From Tipula vernalis (Eukaryota > Arthropoda > Insecta > Diptera > Tipulidae): a DNA stretch of 64,000 bases. The notes below the pieces were generated by a model. It had not been told where the DNA came from. It saw nothing but the letters and a program-made list of their open reading frames with translations, and did not search any database. Shown here piece after piece: positions 55,471 to 64,000 of this stretch. Where the stretch lies: positions 28,199,992 to 28,263,991 of the forward strand of contig OY282560.1 of assembly GCA_958295665.1 (NCBI GenBank), in the 5' to 3' direction. Both the position numbers and the translations under genes were made by a program. Within the stretch, counting starts at the first letter, position 1, and each line of letters begins with the position of its first letter.

Positions 55471-57188
55471 CCCGACTGATCGAGTCACATGCTTGTTTGA
55501 AATCCACGGATACCTGGAAAGAACAATAAATTATCAGTGACTTACCGATTCACAAGTGATCACAAATGAATTTATTACAATATTTTATTAAAGCGTAGTT
55601 CCTCTATAGAAAATGCTTTCTTCACAAAACGTCTGATCACATACAATTTAATTTAATCCTTTGGGGGTAACGAAGATCGCGATCTCGCTCCTTCACACCT
55701 ACTCGAAAAATTCCAAAAGTGCTATCGCGCTCCTCTTAAATTTACACGTAGCACACCAACGCTCCTCTTAAATTTACACGTAGCGCACTTACGTAGCACA
55801 CCAAAAACAAATTCAAAATAGTTCTTGATACCGCATCGCTGCAAAAACGAATAAAAAGCGCTGATATTTTTCGCCTATGTATAAGAAAATTGGATGGTAT
55901 TCTTTGTACATAAATAGCAAGATTAGCATTTTTCGATACCTTTATATGATTGTAATCAATTGAAACTAAAATGATGTAACCAGTTTAGAAACAATTTTTT
56001 CATCCATAATAAGTTTAGATCATTATGGTAGTATCATATAAATGTGACATCGATTAGTACACGAAACCTGTTGCCGAACCTGAAAGCGCCCATTATGTTA
56101 TGATTCAGGAGAGTAAGTAACAAAATAGGGAAAAAGTACCACCAGAGCCTACTTTGATGTATTTTTTAAAACGAAAGTTTATTCGAAAGTAGGCTCTGAT
56201 GGTACTTTTTCTCTATTGTGTTATCTACTCTCCTGATATAATGTTTTATAGGTTTGCAGACTTCAAAATTATCAAATTTAAAAATTATGATATTGTTGGA
56301 TGCCCATTTTCCGAATTTGTCCAGCCCCCACCACGTATTACTACAGTATACAGGATTCATTTTGCATAATAATCGTGAATCCTAAAACATTAAATAAAAT
56401 TACTTATCTAATCATATTTTTATGATAACCATATTTTATGTACACATATGTATATACATAATCAAATAAAATGTTGTGTACATGCGGTACATTTTCATAA
56501 TTGAAAACCAGTGATAAACATACAACCGAGAGGGAGAGCTACACATAAATATTGAATCATATAACAAGAACCACTATAATATAGATTTATGTTCGGTACT
56601 TAATTTCCATCATTTGTATATAAGTAGTATGTATAATATGTATATAGGAGGTAATTCAAAATTCATCTCACGAATGAAGAGGTTTTATGTTGTCGTGTCC
56701 CTCATCTTAAAATTCTTTGATTTTATTATTCGCTACCAAAAAAAAAAAACCAAAAATAGTGATAGTGTAGACAAAAAACGTATTCCAAAAAATTTGAAAG
56801 AATTTTGCTACTTTACATATTATGTAGAGTGACGTACCTATATTCTAATATGTATTACGTATTTCCAGCTTTATACAATACAAATTTGTTGTTGCGTTTT
56901 TAGTTTTTGCCAAAAACTGAAAGAAACTATAAAATTCTATGCAAAATTTTTATTTTCCGTTTTGTTCGTTGTATTTTATGATGCCGTTTTATGAATGACA
57001 TGAAAATAACATAAAGATAATCCTGATCCTTTTTATTTTCCTCGGAAAATGTATAACAGACATACTGTACGAAACATAAATACGGGATGATATTAGTTAT
57101 TTGACTGTAGCACATTTAAACATACATATTTTGTATTTTATTCAGAACTTATCCATATGTAGAGTTTAGATGTGGAATTGTGAATATA
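55471..57188. other. AT-rich region with small repeats
   Basis: No gene seen. CGCTCCTCTTAAATTTACAC followed by GTAGC occurs twice, at about 55728 and 55760. A hairpin element lies at 56092-56245. Short open frames at 56166 and 56614 have no recognised domain. Confidence 0.4.
56092..56245. mobile_element. Hairpin element, ~60-bp arms
   Basis: The left arm 56092-56156 and right arm 56184-56245 are reverse complements with few differences. Shared words include CAGGAGAGTA, AAAAAGTACCA and AGAGCCTACTTT. The spacer is about 27 bases. It is probably a small MITE. Confidence 0.6.
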
Positions 57189-57656
57189 CAGGGTAACCCG
57201 TTTTAAAAGAACCACACTCAAATAACTCACAGGGGGAAAAGGCCTAAATCAAAAAAAAGTGTCGATACAAAAGTTAAACAATTTTTAGGGGGGAAATCAA
57301 ATGATGAACTTGAATTTAATGTTGAAGTCTAATTTCAAGGTCATTTTAAAGTCAAGTCGGTTTTTTTTTAAAAATGGCAACACCTATTTTAGACTCTGGA
57401 TTCTGAAAGATGATACTGTACGGCTGAATGTAGAATTTCACGCGCTTTCAGAATCCAGAGTCAAAAATAGATGTTTCTATTAAAAAAACCGACTTAACCT
57501 TGAAATAACCTCGAAATTTGACCTCAAGGTCAAATTCAAGTTTATCATTTGATTTCCACCCTCAAAATTGTTTAACTTTTGTATCGACCCTTTTTCTGGT
57601 TTAGGCATTCCCCTGGGAGTTATTTCGGTGGTTCTTTTAAAAAAAAACAACCCTGG
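57189..57656. mobile_element. Foldback element with ~215-bp inverted arms
   Basis: The left end reads CAGGGTAACCCGTTTTAAAA and the right end reads, inverted, CCAGGGTTGTTTTTTTTTAA. Both continue with AAAGAACCAC, GTCGATACAAAAGTTAAACA and AAGTCGGTTTTTTT, up to GACTCTGGATTCTGAAAG near the centre (57400-57450). Arms differ at roughly 15 percent of sites by eye. No ORF. It lies just upstream of the ORF1 start of the next LINE. Confidence 0.75.
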
Positions 57657-57760
57657 ACGGCTTTGAAAAATTATATGATTTTTAAAATAATTTTCTAATT
57701 TAGCTAAACAATATTTATAAATATTTACTGTGATCACGTGTGACGTCATTCGTGATTGTT

Positions 57761-58174
57761 ATGACACTGTGCTGTGAATGTAATGCAAAAGTGTCTGAAT
57801 ACTTTTTTACTTGTGCTGGTGAATGTAATAAAATCATTCATTTTGGATGTTCAGGGATTAAAAAAACCTATGTTTGATGCCATTTCGATAATTCCGAATT
57901 TTTCGTGGCGATGTGGTGTGTATGGATTGTCAAGGGAAAGAATGAGTATATGAGTAATTCAGCCGGTATTAATAATAACGTGGAAAGTTTATTAAAACCA
58001 ATACCATCACAACAGTCGTCTTCTGCAAAATTAGAAAGAAAAAAACAACGCAATCTAATATGGAATTTGATTCACCAATACCTACAAAATCTAAGTGAAA
58101 TGATAAAAATACCATAACAACGGCTACAACTGTTCAACCGTTAGGCATAAATATAGAATCGCCCAAAATTATTA
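57761..58174 (+). pseudogene. LINE ORF1, N-terminal part (PHD-like zinc finger)
   Basis: ATG at 57761 gives MTLCCECNAKVSEYFF, then TCAGECNKIIHFGCSGIKK. One frameshift in the A run at 57860-57866 follows, then SWRCGVCMDCQGKE. The Cys and His spacing is PHD-like (C-C-C-C-H-C-C-C). A Ser/Gln-rich region (PSQQSSSAKLERKK) follows, and the frame is then interrupted at 58174 by the insertion. ORF1 proteins of CR1-like LINEs commonly begin this way. Confidence 0.7.
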
Positions 58175-58842
58175 CACTGAAAAAAATATTCCATTCATTT
58201 TGATAATAAATGTTCGTTTAAATCTTAATAACACTTTCATTATTATAGTGACAAATAATGTTAACATGCATAATAATATTTTTAGATTAAACGAAATATT
58301 ATTAAAATGATAAATAATGTATTGTTGAGCTACGTAAATTTTAAAACATTTTCGAAATGAAATTGTTTTATCAAATGTATAATATAATTTAAAATAAAAT
58401 TATCAAAATGACAAATTTTTTTCTCATTGAAAAATTAACCAAAAATTTAAAATTTTAAAATTTATAATAAATTTGATAATATTATTGTTATAATAATTGT
58501 TTTAAAACTATCTCTTTTTATTGATATGATAATATTTAGTCGATATAATAAAATGTAAGGTATTTCATTCCAATTATAAACATAATAAATTATTGATGTT
58601 GTCGTGGTCTAAAGGTTTTTTTTTTTCTATTATATATATAATTTTACCAAATTGTTGGTCTTTGACCTCATATAGAAATGTTTTTGGTTAAATATCATGA
58701 AATATTGGACTAAACCGTAACCATCGTGTGTTCAAAAAAAATCTGAGGTACCACAATTCGGTTTGTTTATATCGTAAAGTGAGATTTTCTGTTCTGTTTA
58801 TATGTATTAGGTAACAGTATAGGTATAATCTTCGATTCATTT

Positions 58843-59065
58843 TGAAAATAAATGTTCATTAAATCTTGATAATAATTTCATTATTAAAGTGACAAATAAT
58901 TTTAACATGCATAATTTTTATATTAAACTAAATATTATTAAATTGATAAACAACTATTGTTGAACTGTGTAAGTTTTGCAAATTCGAAGCGAACAAAAAT
59001 TTTATTTGAATTTAAAATAAAATTATCATAATAAAATTTTTTCTTATTATTAATTTGATAATATT
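58843..59065 (+). repeat. Second copy of the left subterminal block
   Basis: This copy resembles 58192-58490. Shared words are TTCATTTTGA-AATAAATGTTC, AGTGACAAATAAT and TTAACATGCATAAT. It is shorter, with small deletions. It indicates a partial internal duplication of the element end. Confidence 0.6.
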
Positions 59066-59852
59066 ATATCCGTTCTTGAGCGCCACCCTTATGGCTAAAC
59101 TCTTCCACCCTCATTTAGGAAGAATAAATAGTAACCAGTGCTCTACATTCGACGACCTGCACATACTTAATCACAAATCACGTAGGTCAATAACCTACAT
59201 AAGTAAATGAGGCAACACCAATAAGAAAATCAATTGATAAATAAAAATTAAAAATCACGAAATATAATAGCCCGAAAAAGCTACTATAATGCACTATCGA
59301 GGAAACAATGACCATGATTTTTCCTTGGAAACAAAAAATTACAGGAAAATTATTTTACGTTTTTTACAACAAAAAGCAAATTTTGAGTTTTTCTTCTCTT
59401 GAAATTAATTATTATCGAGAAGGATCTTTGTAAGAATGTGTGATACTGTTCCATCACGGTGTATGTATATGCAATGCCTATTTGTATAGTTAATTCGTTC
59501 AATATGTATTAATATCTGAAAAATCCTAATAAAAAATTCTCAATATAATGATATTTTGTAAAAAAAATCATCTGTCAATCATTATCGTTGAAAAATTATA
59601 CAACGAAGTAAATTATAAATTGCCGTTGAAATAAAGCGTTGATATAACTTCAAGAGGAAGAGACAAAGTATATATTTTCTTGACATTAAAATAGAAAATC
59701 ATTTGGTTCCATCCACGTTCATTTTTTTAACAATATTTTGTTTTATTGTTGGTAACATTAAAAATAAAAGCAAAATAATAAATTGCTTTGTGTTGTACCT
59801 ATTCCTTTCTAGTAACTTTGATTTAATGCCTTTTCTCTCTCGAAATTAAGTA

Positions 59853-59900
59853 TTAACACTAGAACTACCGACTGGTCAAAATAACCGGTTCTAGTGTTTA
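59853..59900. repeat. PiggyBac-like 40-bp hairpin with TTAA on the left
   Basis: TTAA (59853-59856) is followed by CACTAGAACTACCG. The other end reads ACCGGTTCTAGTG (59884-59896), then TTTA. The ends resemble terminal repeats of piggyBac-type MITEs, which target TTAA. The right flank is TTTA, a one-base change. It is too short to hold anything but the two ends. Confidence 0.45.
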
Positions 59901-60922
59901 TATCAAGAAGGATGGTAAGGTATGTTATATTTATTCCATTTTAGAAGGGAAATGTGGCATAAAATACGAGTATGCCGCATTTTTTTAGGAGCCATATCGT
60001 CGCTATCATCGCGATTTATCGAATGTGAAAAAAATAATTTTTAGAACTCGGTAAAATACAGCGGCAAATCGTGGAGTTTCTGGCTTTAATAGCATAGATG
60101 ATGGTTCTGGCAAAGTTTGGAATAATATGTGCGTTTTTCTTAATGTTACTTAGTTAAATTATCGAATATTTTTTGCCGTCCTGAAAAGGAAATTTTCACA
60201 TTCGATAGTTTGCTGTGGTAACGACGATATGTTCGAATGAGATAATATTTTACTAGATATGTGTATCTTGTTGTTCATTTTTTTCGCCTATAATTTACCG
60301 TTAATTAAATATTGAAAAACAAGTTAAAACAGGTTTACACTTAAAATTTTATTTTTTCAATTTGAATTTTTGCCTGTTTCTTCAAAAATCTATAGTATTT
60401 TTGTTCGATAATTGATTTAACACTAAAATATGAGTAAACCTTTAAAGACACTACTATCGCATTTTTTTACGATAACGGAATGTAGTTTTGTTTTAACTTG
60501 CCCAAGCCAAAATAAAAAAGCTTAGGCATTCTTGTAAAATTTTCATATTGTCATTGAATTGAATTTTAAGTATTTATCCTGCGGTAAAACAAAATAGTCA
60601 TAAAATTATATTAAATTATTAATAAAATACAATCAATACAATTTTAAATATTTATTCAATTTAAATATTTATTTTATTATTATATTTTGCGAATAAGTGC
60701 TCCTTATTGTGAAATAGTTTCTTATTTTTCTTCAATATCGATTTCGATGCTATAGCATCATCGTCAGTTGACTTACTTATATAAGTAATTATACAATACA
60801 ACAACAATTGCGTTGGGTAAATCTAGAAATAATTTAGCTAAATTATTTTTAGATGTTTACAATGCAATAGTTGTTATAATTTCTTTGAAATCTTATTTGG
60901 ATTTACCAAAATAATACAGCAA

Positions 60923-60963
60923 ATTTGGGCATTTTACCCAAGTAGATTTGGGCATTTTACCCA
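60923..60963 (+). repeat. Tandem pair of an 18-base repeat
   Basis: ATTTGGGCATTTTACCCA occurs at 60923-60940 and again at 60946-60963, identical, 5 bases apart. It contains the imperfect palindrome TGGGCATTTTACCCA. Confidence 0.7.
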
Positions 60964-61629
60964 ATACATAAGAACTACCCCTACCTTTACTCCAAAAGGA
61001 TAATGGAAGAATACCTCAAAAATTATCGGTAACGTATACATACTCGTAATACAATTATTTGAAGCACATTTGCCCGATAAAAAAATGCTAAGTAATTAAT
61101 ACGAGCCATTGAAAGTACGAGTTCATGAAAGGCTTATTTATTTGATTTTGTCTTTCAAAGGCGTTTGTTATTGAACTTTTTTGGCGCAATAACGAAAAAC
61201 AAATTACACGGCATTTTGGTTTTTTACGTGTATTGCGTTTAATAATATAACTTCCAATACTAGATTGGGAAATTTTTCCATTTACGTTTCCATTATTGGA
61301 GCCTTTCAATAAATAAAAACATCCTACAAATTCAAAGAAAAAATTCTTATATAGAATATTATTCAGAATATTTTTTTGCACAGAAAATAACCTAATTTTT
61401 CTGGGGAATTTTTTCATAATTCCTGGGGTTTTCTATGCATTGAGGTCTAATTGCTCAACGCCATACTGAATTAACTAAGTCAGTTAATTAATTTTATTTT
61501 TATGTATTTCAGACGCTAAATAAATAGAAATATTATACCTGCTTCACAACTTAATATCGCCAATTACAAAAGAGGCATGTTCATCAACTTTTAGCAAACA
61601 GTTCGTAGAGTTTTCGATCAAAGATTCAT

Positions 61630-61915
61630 AAAATTCTCTTTATGTATGCGGGGAGACCGCGGCTGAGGTTGAAGAAATCATCAATAAAAAACTTCAACAG
61701 AACCTGCCTGTGCAACCCTTTATTATAGTAATAGGAATTATACAGGAACCTAAAGAATTGATCGTATATTTTGATGAAATAAAGTACAAATTGCCATCAT
61801 TACTTAAGTCAATTGACTGCTGTTTTAAAATATCCAATTTTTTTAGTTTGCAATATCCAAGCCAATCGATATTATATTGGAATTTTCTGCAACATAATCA
61901 CAACTTTTGACAAAT
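61630..61915 (+). pseudogene. ORF fragment of a repeat-borne protein family, function unknown
   Basis: An open stretch reads GETAAEVEEIINKKLQQNLP, followed by QPFIIVIGIIQEPKELIVYF. It continues with YKLPSLLKSIDCCFKISNFF and QYPSQSILYWNFLQ. The pattern QPxIIxIxxxxxxxxxVxxDxxxYxxxSxLxAIDxCFKIxxxxxxxYPxxSxxxWxFIQ recurs in many arthropod and aphid repeat ORFs. I do not know the family's function. It lies within the 58175-63309 insertion. It may be a domesticated or passenger fragment of a further element. Confidence 0.45.
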
Positions 61916-62554
61916 ATCATCCATCCATCAGTGCATTAGTAAAAAAACTAAATGAATAAAAAATTCAATCTGATATTATAGTTATTATTATTACTGTCGA
62001 TATTATTTTCTAAATATTTAGAATTTATTTAGTTGTAGTTTTCATTATTTAATGGTAAAATTCATTTAAATTTTTTTTAAATTTTTTGTATATAAAATGT
62101 TCGTAGTCCTAATATAGTATTAATTTTTATTTTAAAAAATTTAAACATTAAACATTATTGTTATAATCTTGCAATTTATAAACTGGAATAAATCTTGGAA
62201 ATATTATCTTTGCAATATATTTATTTATAATTAATATAAATATTAAAAATTTAGACATTTTTATTAGTTTTTAATTTTAAAAAAACTTTTAATTAATTTA
62301 AATAATAACTACAACTTAAATTCATTTTAATATGAAAAGAGAAATATTAAAATTAATACCGTAAAAAATAAAATCAAATATTTGCACTATTCACATCAAA
62401 AAACTAATTTTCTGTAAATGTATAAATGTATATAAAACAAACTGAATTTCAATTAAAAATCGCTAAAAACTAAAAATTTAACTGTTTCATTTTCTTTTCA
62501 TCTGAAGTTCGGAAAATTATCGAAGGGAAATTATATAATGTGTATTATTATATG

Positions 62555-62781
<227 letters not shown>

Positions 62782-63311
62782 CAATAATAATATTTTCAAA
62801 TAGAAAATATTTTTTGGATAATAAATATTCATTTTGATAAAGATTTTCATCAAACCGTATCATCATACAGAAGATTTATTATTAAAATATATTTTCAAAT
62901 TGATAATTATAGCGTAATAAAAATTATCAACTCAATAAACATTTCTGATGGGATATTATAAAATGGAAGATATATCATTGAAATTAATTTTCTATTTGAA
63001 AATATTACTATCAAACCATTTATCAGTATGATATAAAATTTTCATTATGAATGGATTATGTTTTTGAAAAATTAATAAAAACATTATCATTATGAAAATT
63101 AATTATAAGTTTGATTATAACATTATATAATTGATAATATAATTTGATAGTTAATTTTAATAAAATATTATTCATTTCATAATTTAAAAGTACAAAAAAT
63201 ATTTGTTTTCTATTATATTGATAGATATTCTCTATCGGCGCTATATAAATAATGAAATTATTAAATTGATATTGATTTAACTCAATAAGAATGAACATTT
63301 TTTTCAGTGTA

Positions 63312-63633
63312 CTGGTAGTGGTAAATTGAACTCTTCTCTACTGTTGAGCCACTACGGTGGATTTTTATTTCTCGACTATGCAAGAACATGACTGATGATG
63401 ATCTCATGATGTATATCAAAAACAAATTTAAAGTTGACAAACCTGATTGCTTTCGACGTAATGATGATCGCGATTATGTATCATTTAAAATTGGTATTCC
63501 TGTAAGCAAATTTGACCAAATGCTGGATACATCGGCATGGCCTCCTGAAGTTTTGATTAAAGAATTTTTAAATTCACGTCGGAAATTAATGAATAATAAT
63601 TTTTTAGTCCCGCGCTTAGCTCTAATGGAGTGA
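63312..63633 (+). pseudogene. LINE ORF1, C-terminal part
   Basis: After the insertion the frame reads MTDDDLMMYIKNKFKVDKPD, then DDRDYVSFKIGIPVSKFDQM and SAWPPEVLIKEFL, ending at TGA 63631-63633. The WPxxVxIxEF ending is the usual C-terminal part of ORF1 in CR1-like LINEs (…WPxGIxIxxF). One frameshift lies near 63380. Confidence 0.7.
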
Positions 63634-63699
63634 ATTTGGAAGTTGAAGACTTTAGCACAATTTATTATCAAAATGTTTTCTAAATTTGTATCGTCATCT

Positions 63700-64000
63700 T
63701 ATTTTCCTATATACATATGTACGTATTTTGTGATACTTGGTTTCATTCAGGAGTTTTATGTTCCGAATTTTTTACGGATAATTATGTAATACACGGATGT
63801 GACCGATCAACTTTAAGTAGTGCTAAATCTGGTGGTGGTGGTGTTTGTGGCTGTGCATAACTTAATTTTGAACTGTGAGGTAATATGTCCGAAATATAAC
63901 ATTGAATGTGGCGTACATTCTGCCTCATAGTGCTAACGAGATTTATAGTTTACACTGTGATAATATTCACTATTTTGTTGCGGATTGTAATATGAATGAC
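63700..64000 (+). pseudogene. LINE ORF2 endonuclease start (partial, right edge)
   Basis: In broken frames the + strand reads FHSGVLCSEFFTDNYVIHGC, then DRSTLSSAKSGGGGVC. This matches the endonuclease early region (TETWLxxxxxxxELFxxxYxVxRxDR...GGGV). The upstream TETW part is not readable. The rest of the ORF lies outside the window. Confidence 0.55.

Noticed and set aside
60746..60775. GATGCTATAGCATC palindrome as a regulatory site
   Set aside because: A 14-base palindrome in AT-rich sequence with no gene nearby is too weak to call.

Overview
The window looks like repeat-dense, AT-rich chromatin from an insect, most likely a fly. The evidence is the mix of element families: Jockey, LOA-type and CR1-like LINEs, BEL/Pao, gypsy and copia LTR elements, a Helitron, a Tc1/mariner element and a tRNA-derived SINE. 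I recognise only one host gene. It is the 3' part of a TARBP1/TRM3-type tRNA 2'-O-methyltransferase at bases 3-3026, which runs off the left edge. Almost everything else that can be assigned is mobile DNA, much of it nested.

Layout. 3440-5595 is a decayed gypsy pol on + carrying a SINE (4533-4856) with its target duplication. 5596-7090 (-) is a decayed multi-domain ORF of an arthropod repeat family whose element class I cannot name. 8531-14060 (-) is a chimeric Jockey LINE array. A 741-bp inverted-repeat element (9109-9849) interrupts its RT. A palindromic 692-bp element (12285-12976), carrying two hammerhead-ribozyme-like cores, interrupts its ORF1. An uninterrupted (TG)129 tract sits at 14399-14657. 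15888-19627 (-) is a frameshifted Helitron Rep/helicase. 19628-25100 is AT-rich with only small repeats. 25139-26046 is a foldback structure built of short repeats around a LINE fragment.

The best-preserved element is a complete BEL/Pao retrotransposon at 29233-36286. It has two 703-bp LTRs that look identical, an ATTAG target duplication, a tRNA-Tyr primer site and one open 1715-codon gag-pol frame. It is very young and may be mobile. Beyond it lie an internally deleted copia (36620-38612, -), a second BEL family represented by LTR, primer site and gag (38613-40287) with an inverted zinc-knuckle segment, an LOA-type LINE with RNase H (42900-46270, -), and a gypsy 3' half with LTR (46590-48880, +) bounded on both sides by the same degenerate satellite. 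A CR1-like LINE follows (49775-54510, -), split by a Tc1-like transposon (52621-53745). Next come a head-to-head four-unit palindromic array (54835-55470) and a foldback element (57189-57656). The last element is another CR1-like LINE on + (57761 to the right edge). Its ORF1 is split by a 5135-bp insertion with matching ends and a TA target duplication (58175-63309).

The elements do not form a pathway. They record successive insertions, and in several places the order can be read from which element interrupts which. The candidates most worth testing are the hammerhead-like motif in the palindromic element (with a possible decayed relative at 24385-24445), the young BEL copy, the unclassified ORF families at 5596-7090 and 61630-61915, and the palindromic four-unit array. 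All family assignments come from reading motifs by eye, without database searches.
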